A stretch of 64,000 nucleotides of DNA, from positions 496,001-560,000 of the forward strand of contig NZ_BCWQ01000001.1 of NCBI RefSeq assembly GCF_001592285.1. Direction: 5' to 3'. Source of the DNA: Hydrogenophaga pseudoflava NBRC 102511. GTDB lineage: Bacteria > Pseudomonadota > Gammaproteobacteria > Burkholderiales > Burkholderiaceae_C. The position numbers were made by a program, and so were the translations under genes. A model generated the notes under the pieces. The model was not told where the DNA came from and ran no database searches. It saw only the letters and a program-made list of their open reading frames with translations. The stretch's first letter is position 1. The number at the start of each line of letters is the position of its first letter. This document shows positions 47,319 to 57,995 of the stretch, piece by piece.

Positions 47319-47720
47319 ATGTCCCTGTTTTCCCGTGGTGACCGCATCGTCACCGAGCTTGATCTCGTCCGCCTGCACAAGCTGGGCGTCCACCGCATGC
47401 CCGCCGGTCTGCCCGACGCGCTTGATCTGGCCGAGCAGGTGCCCTCACCCGAGGTGCCTGCCGACGTGGTGACCATGTATTCGCAGATCGAAATCCTCGA
47501 AGCGGGCGAAACGGCGCCGCGCAAGCTCACCCTGTGTTATCCCGAAGACGCCGAGCCGGCCCAAGGCTTCATCTCGGTGCTGTCTCCGGTGGGCGCCAGC
47601 CTGCTGGGGCTGCGCGTCGGTGGGCGCGCGCACTGGCACACGCCGCAGGGCGAGCCCCGCTCGGCCCGGGTGACGGCCGTCCTGTTCCAGCCCGAGGCGA
47701 GCGGCGACTACACCACCTGA
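47319..47720 (+). CDS. Rnk-like nucleoside diphosphate kinase regulator (GreA/B C-terminal domain)
   Basis: Protein of 133 residues. The C-terminal half has the GreA/GreB-type FKBP-like domain of Rnk: VVTMYSQIEILEAGETAPRK, then TLCYPEDAEPAQGFISVLSPVGASLLGLRVG. Rnk binds RNA polymerase and influences nucleotide pools. CTGGAG lies six bases upstream of the ATG. It is convergent with gdhA, four bases apart. A long leader with a short ORF precedes it. Confidence 0.82.
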   Translation: MSLFSRGDRIVTELDLVRLHKLGVHRMPAGLPDALDLAEQVPSPEVPADVVTMYSQIEILEAGETAPRKLTLCYPEDAEPAQGFISVLSPVGASLLGLRVGGRAHWHTPQGEPRSARVTAVLFQPEASGDYTT

Positions 47721-47724
47721 TGCG

Positions 47725-49068
<1,344 letters not shown>

Positions 49069-49176
49069 GCGTGTGATGCTCCAGAAAAGTGCATGAGAGT
49101 ATGCAAAACCCGCATTTCATGATCCAAAAGGCACATGAATGCGGCGTGAGGCCCACTAATGGTGCAAGCGAAAGCC

Positions 49177-49206
49177 GCACAACCGAGGGCTTTCCCTCGG
49201 TTGTGC
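49177..49206 (-). terminator. Hairpin terminator after mutL
   Basis: Thirteen-base perfect stem GCACAACCGAGGG/CCCTCGGTTGTGC with a four-base loop, lying 20 bases after the mutL stop. The T run on the minus strand is short (GGCTTTCGC). The rest of the gap 49069-49176 must hold the gdhA promoter; I see no clear boxes. Confidence 0.6.
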
Positions 49207-49225
49207 TCGCGTTTGGTGCGGTGTG

Positions 49226-51172
49226 TCAGCGGCCGCGCAGGAACAGCGCGTCCAGGTCTTTCATGCCCAGCTGGCGCCAGGTGGGCCGGCCGTGGTTGCA
49301 CTGGTCGCTGCGCTCGGTCACTTCCATCTGGCGCAGCAGGGCGTTCATCTCGTCCAGGGTCAGGCGGCGGTTGGCGCGCACCGCGCCGTGGCAGGCCATG
49401 GTGGCCAGCAGCTCGTTGCGGGCGCGCTGCACCACCGTGCTGGCGTCGTGCTGGCTGAGTTCGGCGAGCACGCTGCGGGCGAGCTCCACCGGGTCGCCGG
49501 CGGCCAGGGTGGTGGGCACGGCGCGCACGGCCAGGGTCCTGGGCGAGAACGGCACGATCTCCAGCCCCAGCTGGGCCAGCACCTCGGCTGCAGTTTCGGC
49601 GGTGGCGACTTCTTCAGGCGTGGCCGCGAAGGTGGCCGGGATCAGCTGCGGCTGGCTGGCGATCTGGTGCGCGTCCAGCTGCTGCTTGAGGCGCTCGTAG
49701 ACGATGCGCTCGTGCGCCGCATGCATGTCCACCACCACCAGGCCCTGGGCGTTCTCGGCCAGGATGTAGACGCCGTGCAGCTGGGCGACCGCGCGGCCCA
49801 GCGGCCATTCGCCATCGGGCAGGGGGGCGGGCGCTTCCTGCGTGGCCGGGGTAGGTGCGAACACCGGTTCGGCGCGGCGGATGTCGGGCGCGTCCAGCGG
49901 CGCCGCAATCCGTTCGGCTGGGCGCCAGAGCGCTTCGAGGTCGCTCACACGCTGGCCCGCCTGCGGCGCCTCGGGCCGCCAGGGCAGGGGCTGCTGGCGC
50001 GGCACCGGGGCGAGGAAGGTGGAAGCGGGCGTTTCGGTCGGCGTCGCTGAAAGTGGGCCAGTGACGGGCAGCGTCTGCGCCGAGCGAGGCGCGGCCAGCG
50101 CCCCTTCCACCGCGTGTCGCACCGCCTGGTGCACCTCGCGGCTGTCGCGGAAGCGCACCTCGATCTTGGTCGGGTGCACGTTCACGTCCACGCGCGTCGG
50201 GTCGATGCTCACGTACAGCGCATACACCGGCTGGCGGTGGCCGTGCAGCACGTCTTCATACGCGCTGCGGGCGGCGTGGGTGATGACCTTGTCGCGCACG
50301 AAGCGGCCGTTGACGTAGGCGAACTGCCAGTCGGCGCGCGAGCGGGCCGCGTCGGGCACGCCGGCAAAACCCCAGACGCGCAGGCGCTGCTGGCCGCCGG
50401 CGGTAGCTTCTTCGCCCGGCACATCGCTGGCCGGCCAGTTCACCGCCACGGCGTTTTCGATGAACTCCTCACCCAGCACGTCGGCCAGGCGGCGGCGCAG
50501 CGCGTCCAGCAGATGTTCGCCACCGGCCAGGTCGGGCGCCACGGCGCGCCACTGTGCGACCAGCTTGCCGTCGTGCCAGATGGCAAAGCCCACTTCGGGC
50601 CGCGCCAGCGCGTGGCGGCGAACGGCCTCGATGCAGTGGGCCAGCTCGGTGCTTTCGGACTTGAGGAACTTGCGCCGCGCGGGCGTGGCGAAGAACAGCT
50701 CGCGCACTTCGACCGTGGTGCCGCGCGCGCGGGCGGTGGGTTGCAGCTCGCCGCTGCGGCCGTCCAGCAGCCAGCCGTGGGCGGCCCCTTCGTCGGTGCG
50801 GGTCAGCACCGAGACCTCGGCGATGGAACAGATGGCGGCCAGTGCCTCGCCGCGGAAACCCATGGTGTCCACGGCTTCGAGGTCGTTCAGGCTGGCGATC
50901 TTGCTGGTGGCGTGGCGCTTGAGCGCGGTGGGCAGTTCCTCGCGCAGGATGCCGATGCCGTCGTCCTCCACGCTGATGAGCCGGATGCCGCCGGCCTGCA
51001 GCCGCACGGTGATCTGCGTGGCTCCGGCGTCCAGCGCGTTGTCCACCAGCTCGCGCACCACGGACGCGGGGCGTTCGACCACTTCGCCGGCCGCGATCTG
51101 GCTGATCAGCTCGTCGGGAAGTTCACGGATGGGGCGGCGGTGGGCGGGCAGGGGGGCGTTCACCCGGGGCAT
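49226..51172 (-). CDS. mutL: DNA mismatch repair protein MutL
   Basis: GHKL ATPase of 648 residues that links MutS to downstream repair. N-terminal motifs are intact: ISQIAAGEVVERPASVVREL, DDGIGI, and GFRGEALAAI. A variable Pro-rich linker lies near residues 360-450, followed by the dimerisation domain. The C-terminal DQHA(x)2E(x)4E endonuclease motif is replaced by VVVDMHAAHERIVYERLK, which is also seen in other non-MutH bacteria. Start ATG at 51172 is 38 bases from the divergent DedA gene. Confidence 0.95.
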   Translation of the reverse strand: MPRVNAPLPAHRRPIRELPDELISQIAAGEVVERPASVVRELVDNALDAGATQITVRLQAGGIRLISVEDDGIGILREELPTALKRHATSKIASLNDLEAVDTMGFRGEALAAICSIAEVSVLTRTDEGAAHGWLLDGRSGELQPTARARGTTVEVRELFFATPARRKFLKSESTELAHCIEAVRRHALARPEVGFAIWHDGKLVAQWRAVAPDLAGGEHLLDALRRRLADVLGEEFIENAVAVNWPASDVPGEEATAGGQQRLRVWGFAGVPDAARSRADWQFAYVNGRFVRDKVITHAARSAYEDVLHGHRQPVYALYVSIDPTRVDVNVHPTKIEVRFRDSREVHQAVRHAVEGALAAPRSAQTLPVTGPLSATPTETPASTFLAPVPRQQPLPWRPEAPQAGQRVSDLEALWRPAERIAAPLDAPDIRRAEPVFAPTPATQEAPAPLPDGEWPLGRAVAQLHGVYILAENAQGLVVVDMHAAHERIVYERLKQQLDAHQIASQPQLIPATFAATPEEVATAETAAEVLAQLGLEIVPFSPRTLAVRAVPTTLAAGDPVELARSVLAELSQHDASTVVQRARNELLATMACHGAVRANRRLTLDEMNALLRQMEVTERSDQCNHGRPTWRQLGMKDLDALFLRGR

Positions 51173-51210
51173 TCTAGGCGTGGGGCACCGCCCGGGGATA
51201 ATCGCGGGCT

Positions 51211-51876
51211 ATGGATTTCGCCCTCTACCTGATCGACTTCATCCTGCACGTGGACAAGCACCTGCAGGCCTTCGTACAAGCCTACGGCGCCTGGGTGTAT
51301 GCCCTGCTGTTCCTCATCATCTTTGTCGAGACCGGCCTGGTGGTCATGCCCTTCCTGCCGGGCGACTCGCTGCTGTTCATCGTGGGTGCGCTGTGCGGCG
51401 CCGGGCTGATGGACTGGTCGATCGCGGCGGGACTGATGCTGGCCGCCGCCATCCTGGGTGACCAGACCAACTACAGCATCGGGCGCTACTTCGGGCCGAA
51501 AGTGTTCCAGTGGGAGAACTCGCGCTTCTTCAACAAGAACGCCTTCAACCAGGCCCACAACTTCTACGAGCGCTACGGCGGCGTGACCATCATCCTGGCG
51601 CGCTTCATGCCCTTCATCCGCACCTTCGCGCCCTTCGTGGCGGGCGTGGCCGAGATGACGCGCAGCAAGTTCACCGCCTACAACGTGGTGGGCGCCGTCA
51701 TCTGGGTGATCGGCCTGACGGCCGCGGGCTACTTCTTCGGCAACCTGCCCTGGGTGCAGGCCAACCTGTCCAAGATCATCTGGGCGCTGATCTTCGTGCC
51801 GGGCCTGATCGCCATCTTCGGCGGCTGGCGCGCCGCGAAGGCGGAGAAAGCCCGGGCTGCGGCGGGGCAGGCCTGA
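51211..51876 (+). CDS. DedA family membrane protein
   Basis: Integral membrane protein of 221 residues. Signature parts are FVETGLVVMPFLPGDSLLFIVGAL, GDQTNYSIGRYFG and the FYERYGGVTIILARFMPFIRTFAPFVAG motif with its key Arg residues. DedA proteins of the YqjA/YghB type are thought to flip or recycle undecaprenyl phosphate and help membrane homeostasis. It stands alone between divergent mutL and a convergent lipoprotein gene. Confidence 0.92.
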   Translation: MDFALYLIDFILHVDKHLQAFVQAYGAWVYALLFLIIFVETGLVVMPFLPGDSLLFIVGALCGAGLMDWSIAAGLMLAAAILGDQTNYSIGRYFGPKVFQWENSRFFNKNAFNQAHNFYERYGGVTIILARFMPFIRTFAPFVAGVAEMTRSKFTAYNVVGAVIWVIGLTAAGYFFGNLPWVQANLSKIIWALIFVPGLIAIFGGWRAAKAEKARAAAGQA

Positions 51877-51888
51877 TCAGGCCTGCCC
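51865..51888. terminator. Perfect 24-base palindrome at the end of the DedA gene
   Basis: GGGCAGGCCTGA followed by its exact inverse, spanning the DedA stop codon. It lies between two convergent genes and could form a hairpin in both transcripts. There is no T run, so a role as bidirectional terminator is only possible. Confidence 0.4.
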
Positions 51889-51904
51889 ATGTTGAATCAG
51901 GGCG

Positions 51905-52570
51905 TCACTGGAACCCGAACGTCTTGAGCAGCTCGTTGCTGGCCTGATCGGTGAGTCGGGTCAGAGATTGCTGGACCATCTCTACCTTGTCGGTGTCGAT
52001 CGCCGCGCCCGCGCCCAGCGAGTACTTCTGCAGTTCGAAGCTTGATGTGGTGTAGGTGGCAATGGTTTCGCCAGATTTCAGGTCGACCAGTTCGGCCTTG
52101 ATGGCAGCGTGTGGCAAGGAGTTGAGCTTCATGCCCAGTGCGGAGCGCTGAAACACACCAAAACCGCGCATCACCTGATTGGTCTGATACAGCGGATCTG
52201 GCGCCACACCGTTGGTCAGCAGCAGCGCCAGGTCAGGTCCATTGCCAATGGACTTGAGGACTTCGCTTCGTTCGCTCCCCGCGGGTGTCGAACGAGTCAC
52301 TTCGGAGAGTCGGCCAGACGCCTGCAGTTTCTTCACCACGTGCTGGACCAAGGTCTCTGGTAACGCCCACTCCGGCTTGTCCAGCACCTGCTGCTCAATA
52401 TTGAAAGCAGTGGTGCCGACCCAGAGCAGCGTCAGCTTGCTGTCTACGGTCGAGGCGACGACCAGCTTCTTGCCATCGGTTCTCGATTTGACAGCGGCGG
52501 TATCGACCGTGGCACAACCTCCCAGCAGCAGGGTGATACCGAGAAAAGACCAGAACAAGCGGCGGCGCAT
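51905..52570 (-). CDS. Predicted lipoprotein of unknown function
   Basis: Protein of 221 residues with a lipoprotein signal peptide (LLLGGC near residue 19). The mature part is mixed alpha/beta without a motif I can name; it contains FNIEQQVLDKPEWALPE and LVDLKSGETIATYTTSSFEL, which recalls outer-membrane-associated lipoproteins that build oligomers. Base composition is lower in GC than its neighbours. It is transcribed alone, toward the DedA gene. Confidence 0.75.
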   Translation of the reverse strand: MRRRLFWSFLGITLLLGGCATVDTAAVKSRTDGKKLVVASTVDSKLTLLWVGTTAFNIEQQVLDKPEWALPETLVQHVVKKLQASGRLSEVTRSTPAGSERSEVLKSIGNGPDLALLLTNGVAPDPLYQTNQVMRGFGVFQRSALGMKLNSLPHAAIKAELVDLKSGETIATYTTSSFELQKYSLGAGAAIDTDKVEMVQQSLTRLTDQASNELLKTFGFQ

Positions 52571-52616
52571 GGACACTCCCTTTGAAAAACGAGGCAGTGT
52601 AGCCAAGGCCCCGGGC

Positions 52617-54011
52617 CTAGACGCTGCGCACGCGCGCCAGCGGCGGATTCGCCGCGAAGTACTTGACAATGCCCTTGAGCAGGGCGTCGGCCAGCTGGTT
52701 CTGGTAGGCCTCGCTGCGCAGCCGGGCCTCTTCGTCGGGGTTGCTGATGAAGGCCGTTTCCACCAGCACGCTGGGAATATCCGGCGCCTTGAGCACCGCG
52801 AAGCCGGCCTGTTCCACCCGCGGTTTGTGCAGCTTGCCCACGCGGCCTACCTCGACCAGCATCGCGCCGCCCAGTTTGAGGCTGTCCTTGATCTGGGCCG
52901 TGGTGCTCATGTCCAGCAGCGTGCGGGCTACGGTCGCGTCCTTGGACTTGACGTTGATGCCGCCCACCAGGTCGGCGGCGTTTTCCTTGTTCGCCATCCA
53001 GCGCGCGGCCGCGCTGCTGGCGCCCTTGGTGCTGAGCGCAAAGATGCTTGCGCCCTGCGGGCGTGGCGTCATGAAGGCGTCGGCATGGATGCTGATGAAC
53101 AGGTCGGCGCGCACCCGCTGCGCCTTCTTCACCCGCGTGCCCAGGGGCACGAAGAAATCGGCGTCGCGTGTCATGTAGGCGCGCATCGGGTTGCCGTTGA
53201 CCGTGGTCGCGTTGATGCGCTCGCGCAGGCGGTGGGCCACCTGCAGCACCACGTCTTTCTCCTGCGTGCCGCCAGGGCCGATGGCGCCCGGGTCTTCGCC
53301 GCCGTGGCCGGGGTCGAGCGCCACGATGATGAGTCGCTCGGTTTTTTTGCCGGGTGATGCCTTCGGCTCACCGGCCGGGGCGGGTTTGCCGGCGGTGGCG
53401 CCGGGTGCCTTGGGAGGTGCCGGTTTGTCGTGGCGGGCAATGAGGTCGGCCAGCGGGTCGTCCGCTGGCGTGGCTGGCATGTCCCGCAGCTCGGCACCCA
53501 GCAGCTCGGCGGCGCGCCGGGCCGATTCGTCGACCGCGGCCGTGTGCTGGCGGATCAGTTCCTCGAAGGGGTCGACCGTCTGCACCGGGTAGAGGTCGAG
53601 GACCAGCCGGTGGCCGTAGGCGGCGACCGGTTCCAGGTTGAACACCTGCGGCTTGATTGGTTTTTTCAGGTCCACAGTCAGCCGCGCGACGTTGGCACTG
53701 ACCGGGGCGACGCGGATGGCCGCGATGTTCGGGTCGTCGCTCTGCAGCTTGCCCACCAGATCGCGCATGCCTTCAATGAGGTCGATGCCCTCGATGTCGA
53801 CCACCAGGCGCGACGCCTGGTCGACCGTGGTTTTCTGTGCCTTGAGCTCGCCGTCGGACTCGATGGTCACGCGCGTGTAGTCCTGCGCCGGCCAGATGCG
53901 CACCGCCACCACACGCCCCGCGTGCGCCAGGTGCGGCGCGCCGATCAGCAGCACCAGCGCGCCGGCCTGCAGCAGGCGGCGGCGGTCGGGGTGGGGCGTC
54001 GGTCGGGTCAT
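52617..54011 (-). CDS. amiC: N-acetylmuramoyl-L-alanine amidase
   Basis: Periplasmic amidase of 464 residues that splits daughter-cell peptidoglycan. The start DRRRLLQAGALVLL is a twin-arginine signal, as in AmiA/AmiC. An AMIN domain follows (residues 32-150), then a Pro/Ala linker, then the Amidase_3 domain with zinc ligands in DPGHGGEDPG, the Glu in GTQEKDVVLQ, and SIHADAF, plus the catalytic Glu in VLVETAFISN. Its start overlaps the tsaE stop, as is common in proteobacteria. Confidence 0.94.
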   Translation of the reverse strand: MTRPTPHPDRRRLLQAGALVLLIGAPHLAHAGRVVAVRIWPAQDYTRVTIESDGELKAQKTTVDQASRLVVDIEGIDLIEGMRDLVGKLQSDDPNIAAIRVAPVSANVARLTVDLKKPIKPQVFNLEPVAAYGHRLVLDLYPVQTVDPFEELIRQHTAAVDESARRAAELLGAELRDMPATPADDPLADLIARHDKPAPPKAPGATAGKPAPAGEPKASPGKKTERLIIVALDPGHGGEDPGAIGPGGTQEKDVVLQVAHRLRERINATTVNGNPMRAYMTRDADFFVPLGTRVKKAQRVRADLFISIHADAFMTPRPQGASIFALSTKGASSAAARWMANKENAADLVGGINVKSKDATVARTLLDMSTTAQIKDSLKLGGAMLVEVGRVGKLHKPRVEQAGFAVLKAPDIPSVLVETAFISNPDEEARLRSEAYQNQLADALLKGIVKYFAANPPLARVRSV

Positions 54012-54577
54012 GTGTTCAGGGCTGCCAGCAGGCGCCGGCCGGTGTCGGTGAAGGCCTGCATCGTCACCTGGCGCGGGCCGTCGGTGAGGTCGGTGTCGTC
54101 ACTGGGCGTTTCCTCCGGCCCGATGGTCAGTGCCGCGTCCACCGCGCCCATGAGGCCGGCGGCGCGCTCGGGCCATTCCACCAGCTTGAGGCCGGGGCTC
54201 GCAAACAGTTCCCGAAAACCCGCGTCTTCCCACTCGCGCGGGTCGCCGAAGCGGTAGAAATCGAAGTGCCAGGCCGACAGCGCGCCGTGCGGCCCGGCCT
54301 CGGCGCGGTGCGGCTCGACCACGGCGTAGGTCGGGCTCTTGATGCGCCCCTGCACGCCCAGCGCGCGCAGCAGGTGCCGCACGAAGGTGGTCTTGCCCGC
54401 GCCCAGGTCGCCGGCCAGCGTCAGCGTGGCGTTGGTGATCGCCGGGCTGGCGGCCAGTCGCTGCGCAAAGTGGGCGGTGCCCGTCTCGTCCAGCCAGCGC
54501 CCGTCCCAGCGCGCGCCGTCGGGGGAGGGCGTTCCTACAATGAGCGGACGATGCGATCCGGATTCGATGCTGCTCAA
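54008..54577 (-). CDS. tsaE: tRNA threonylcarbamoyladenosine biosynthesis ATPase TsaE
   Basis: ATPase that drives the t6A37 tRNA modification complex. P-loop LAGDLGAGKTTFVRHLLRALG, then KSPTYAVVE and HFDFYRFGDPREWEDAG identify it. No ATG precedes the homology; candidates are TTG at 54577 (used here) and TTG at 54625. Either overlaps the divergent queG start, at 54551. The C-terminal 50 residues are longer than usual. Overlaps amiC by four bases. Confidence 0.85.
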   Translation of the reverse strand: MSSIESGSHRPLIVGTPSPDGARWDGRWLDETGTAHFAQRLAASPAITNATLTLAGDLGAGKTTFVRHLLRALGVQGRIKSPTYAVVEPHRAEAGPHGALSAWHFDFYRFGDPREWEDAGFRELFASPGLKLVEWPERAAGLMGAVDAALTIGPEETPSDDTDLTDGPRQVTMQAFTDTGRRLLAALNT

Positions 54578-55624
54578 CTGATCACTCAGGTTCAGGCCTG
54601 GGGCCGGGAACTGGGATTCTCCCAAATCGGGGTGGCCGGCGTCGACCTCTCAAGCGCCGAACCGGGCCTTTCGGCCTGGTTGTCGGCCGGATTTCACGGT
54701 GGCATGGACTACATGGCGCGCCATGGCATGAAGCGCGCGCGGCCGGCCGAGCTGGTGCCCGGCACGGTGAGCGTGATCACCGCGCGCATGGACTACCTGC
54801 CACGGTACACGCCCGAGGACTGGACGGAACAGGAGCTGGCCCGCCTGCAGCGGCCCGGAGAAGCCATCGTCTCGGTCTATGCCCGGGGGCGCGATTACCA
54901 CAAGGTGCTGCGCAGCCGCCTGCAGCAACTGGCCGAGCGCATCGGGGCCGCCGTTGGCCCGCTCGGTCACCGTGTGTTCACCGACTCGGCGCCCGTGCTC
55001 GAAGCCGAGCTTGCACGCCGCAGCGGCCAGGGCTGGCGCGGCAAGCACACACTGATCCTCAGCCGAGAGGGTGGCTCGATGGCTTTTCTCGGCGAGATCT
55101 ACCTCGACCTCGCCCTGCCACCAACCGCAGCGGTCAGCGACCACTGCGGCTCCTGCAGCGCCTGCATGGCCGTCTGCCCCACGCAGGCCATCGTCGCGCC
55201 GTACCGTCTCGACGCGCGGCGTTGCATCTCTTACCTCACCATCGAACACGACGGCCCGATTCCCGAGAGCCTGCGCCCGCTGATCGGCAACCGCATCTAC
55301 GGCTGCGACGACTGCCAGCTCGTCTGTCCCTGGAACAAGTTCGCGCAGCGCAGCCCGCTGCCCGACTTCGACCCGCGCGAGGGCCTGACCGGCGCAACCC
55401 TTGTCGAGCTGTTCGGCTGGAGCGAAGAAGAGTTCCTGCGCCGCACCGAAGGCAGCCCGATCCGCCGCATCGGCCACGCGCGCTGGCTGCGGAACATCGC
55501 GGTGGCGATGGGCAATGCGCTGCGGCAGGCCGACGAGCCGGTCACCCGCGCTGCGCTGGCCGCGCACACCGCGCACCCCGACCCGGTGGTGCGGGAGGCT
55601 GTGGCCTGGGCCTTGTCGGCGTAG
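54551..55624 (+). CDS. queG: Epoxyqueuosine reductase
   Basis: Cobalamin-dependent iron-sulfur enzyme of 357 residues that reduces epoxyqueuosine to queuosine in tRNA. Two 4Fe-4S sites are seen as CGSCSACMAVCP and CDDCQLVCPWN; DYHKVLRSRL and the HEAT-like tail fit the family. The ATG at 54551 is the first Met before the homology. It is divergent from tsaE with overlapping 5' ends. Confidence 0.94.
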   Translation: MRSGFDAAQLITQVQAWGRELGFSQIGVAGVDLSSAEPGLSAWLSAGFHGGMDYMARHGMKRARPAELVPGTVSVITARMDYLPRYTPEDWTEQELARLQRPGEAIVSVYARGRDYHKVLRSRLQQLAERIGAAVGPLGHRVFTDSAPVLEAELARRSGQGWRGKHTLILSREGGSMAFLGEIYLDLALPPTAAVSDHCGSCSACMAVCPTQAIVAPYRLDARRCISYLTIEHDGPIPESLRPLIGNRIYGCDDCQLVCPWNKFAQRSPLPDFDPREGLTGATLVELFGWSEEEFLRRTEGSPIRRIGHARWLRNIAVAMGNALRQADEPVTRAALAAHTAHPDPVVREAVAWALSA

Positions 55625-55664
55625 GCTGCTCAGCGCTTTCTCCCTCTCTCAAGGAAACAGCCGC

Positions 55665-57161
55665 ATGGCCCACGCCGAAACCGAACTCAAGCTGCTGCTG
55701 CCAGGGGCACAGCCCACGGTCATCGAGGAGCGGCTGCGCCGGCTCGGCGCGCTGGCGCGGCGCCGGCAGACCACCCACTGGCTGTGGAACATCTACTTCG
55801 ACACGCCGGACCAGCAACTGCATCAGCAACGGCACGCGCTGCGCCTGCGCTGCATCTCGGACTCCCCTTGGCGCGCCAACGCCAACGCGGCGACGGTGCG
55901 TGGCGAATGGGTGCAGACCTTCAAGTCGGCGGGCATTTCGCGGGGCGGACTGAGCCGCCGCGGCGAGTGGGAGAGCCGCCAGCCCTCCGGCCGGCTCGAC
56001 GCGGAGGCGCTGCGCGAGACGCCCTGGACCGATCTGGATCCCGACGGCCGCCTGTTCGGCCAGCTGGCCCCGTGCTTCGAGACCCGCTGCCGCCGCACCG
56101 TCTGGACCCTGCACCGCTACCAGGGCGCAACCATCGAGGTCGCGCTGGACATCGGCGAGATCGCCGCCTGCGGCCGGTCGGAGCCGATCCTGGAGCTGGA
56201 GTTCGAGCTGCTGCAGGGGCCGTCCGAGGCCCTGTTCCATCTGGCGCAGCAGGTCGCGTCCGAGGTGGCGGTCCTGCCCTTTGACCAGAGCAAGGCCGAG
56301 CGCGGCTACCGGCTGGCGCAGGGCCTGCCCCGCGAAGCCTCGCCGGCCCAGGCTTTGCATCTTTCGCCGGGCACCGGGCCGCAGCAGGCGGGGGCCCAGG
56401 CGCTGTCGGCCTGCTTCGACCACTTCAGCCGCAACCTTGCGACTGTGCTGGTGTCGGACGACCCCGAGGTGGTGCACCAGGCGCGCGTCGGCTGGCGGCG
56501 CTGGCGCAGCGCGGTCCGGCTGTTCGCGCCCTGGCTGCCCGGCCGGCCCGATGCCGACGGCCTGCGGCCCCTGCTGGCCGAATTGGGCCGGATGCGCGAC
56601 CTGGACGTGCTGCGCGTCGACACCCTGGGGCGCTGGTTGCCCGCCTTTGTTGACGAAGATGCTCAGCGCCAGCGAATCGCCGATGTCGCACTCGAACGCA
56701 TCGACGAGGCGCGCCGGGCGCAGCGCAGGCGGCTGCGGGATGCCCTGGCCGCGCCGGGAACCGGCCAGACCCTCCTGGCACTGGCGCAGGGGCTCTTCCA
56801 GTTGGCCACAGCGCAGACCGCAGCGGGTGCATACGACACCCCCTGGGCGCGCAAGCGCATCCGCAAGCTGCGCCGCCGCCTGGACGCTGCACTGAAAGCC
56901 AGCCGGCGGGCGCCTGCGGACCTGGAAAAAGACCACCGCGTCCGCATCCAGGCCAAACGGGTGCGCTACGTGGCCGAGATACTGCGCGACCTGCTGCCCG
57001 CCCGGCGCACCAAGGGCCTCGCCAAGGCGGCCACCGAAGTCCAGACCCGGCTGGGGGCCGAGCGGGATCTGAGACAGGCCGTGCGGCTGCTGGACGAGCT
57101 GGGGACTGAAGCCGAGCTCAGCTCGTTTCTGCGTGGGGTGCTGGCGGCGTCAAAGGGCTGA
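55665..57161 (+). CDS. CYTH and CHAD domain-containing protein
   Basis: Protein of 498 residues. Residues 3-205 are a CYTH domain (ETELKLLL, the ExExK motif, and later ELEFELLQG), a fold that hydrolyses tripolyphosphate or related triphosphates. Residues 240-490 are a CHAD domain with its conserved His/Arg helices (VHQARVGWRRWRSAVRLF and HRVRIQAKRVRYVAEIL), which binds polyphosphate. An AAGGAA lies before the ATG at 55665. It probably works in polyphosphate-linked metabolism. Confidence 0.92.
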   Translation: MAHAETELKLLLPGAQPTVIEERLRRLGALARRRQTTHWLWNIYFDTPDQQLHQQRHALRLRCISDSPWRANANAATVRGEWVQTFKSAGISRGGLSRRGEWESRQPSGRLDAEALRETPWTDLDPDGRLFGQLAPCFETRCRRTVWTLHRYQGATIEVALDIGEIAACGRSEPILELEFELLQGPSEALFHLAQQVASEVAVLPFDQSKAERGYRLAQGLPREASPAQALHLSPGTGPQQAGAQALSACFDHFSRNLATVLVSDDPEVVHQARVGWRRWRSAVRLFAPWLPGRPDADGLRPLLAELGRMRDLDVLRVDTLGRWLPAFVDEDAQRQRIADVALERIDEARRAQRRRLRDALAAPGTGQTLLALAQGLFQLATAQTAAGAYDTPWARKRIRKLRRRLDAALKASRRAPADLEKDHRVRIQAKRVRYVAEILRDLLPARRTKGLAKAATEVQTRLGAERDLRQAVRLLDELGTEAELSSFLRGVLAASKG

Positions 57162-57283
57162 CGGCCTCGTTCAAGGTGCCACCGAAGGAACGGGAGTGTT
57201 TGTCAACGTTCGTCGCGTTCAAGCAGTGCCTGACAAAGCGTTCGAAGATACGTGTCTCCGCGCTTGCTGATGCCCGGCAGCTT

Positions 57284-57302
57284 AGGGAAGGTCTGCGCAA
57301 CA
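57284..57302 (+). repeat. Probable terminal inverted repeat of an IS5-type element
   Basis: AGGGAAGGTCTGCGCAACA resembles the ends of IS5-group elements of betaproteobacteria. It lies downstream of the transposase remnant, where the right end is expected. A decayed partner may lie near 58018-58040 (GAGGGTTTTCTGCAACG), but pairing is poor. The sequence from 57162 to 57283 holds nothing I recognise. Confidence 0.4.
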
Positions 57303-57368
57303 CCCGCCGCAGCGTGAGTTGATGTCCGTGATTTCAGATGACGGCGGTTTGCGCCTCGCAGGGCTCAT

Positions 57369-57995
57369 TTACAGGTTAGACAGTGCAAACAGCGTGAACG
57401 TGTGTTCGACCTTGGCCCGGATGTGCGCCTTGACCTGCCCCAGCGGATCCTTGATCGCGCCCATCGGCGTGCTCTTGTACAGCACCTTGCGCTTGCCCGG
57501 CCGCATGGCCACGTGCCAGTTGACATTGGCCGCCGTGCCCACCACCTTGTGCACCAGTCCCGATTCCGCATCCACATCCATGTGGGCCTTCATTCCGAAG
57601 TGCCACTGAGGTGGCGAAACCGAAGAATGGAGCTCTCGTCGGGCAGGTTGTCTTCACCGGCATCGAGTCCCACGAACTCGCGGAACAGCGCCATGTCGTA
57701 CAGCGCCTCTTCCATTGCGGGGTCGGAGAGGTTGGACCACTGCTGCAGGAAGTGAATGCGCAACATGGTCTCAACGGCAAACGGCGGGCGTCCGCCTTTG
57801 GCGCTGGGTTTGGGCGCGTGCGGCGCGATCAGCGACACCGGCCCGGCCCACGGCACCACCAGGTTCATCTCGTCCAGGAACTCTCGCTTGCGCGTCCATC
57901 GGCGCCCCTGGCGCGGGGTTTTGCAGACCATCCCTGGGCAGCCCGAGCACTGAGTGCCTCTCAGATTGTTTCCTGCCTCAGTGTGTATAGCCCCC
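57369..57995 (-). pseudogene. IS5 family transposase, internally deleted and frameshifted
   Basis: Two overlapping reading frames on the minus strand carry pieces of one transposase. The first part (57590 to about 57995) has KTPRQGRRWTRKREFLDEMN and then MLRIHFLQQWSNLSDPAMEEALYDMA, and breaks at ILRFRHL. The second (57369-57613) resumes in another frame at WHFGMKAHMDVDAESGLVHK. From what I know of intact relatives, three blocks are missing: one after FRHL, one between GTAANVN and WHVAMRPGKR, and one between KVEH and TLFALSNL. The first two losses remove the first two catalytic Asp regions, so the enzyme is dead. Confidence 0.85.
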
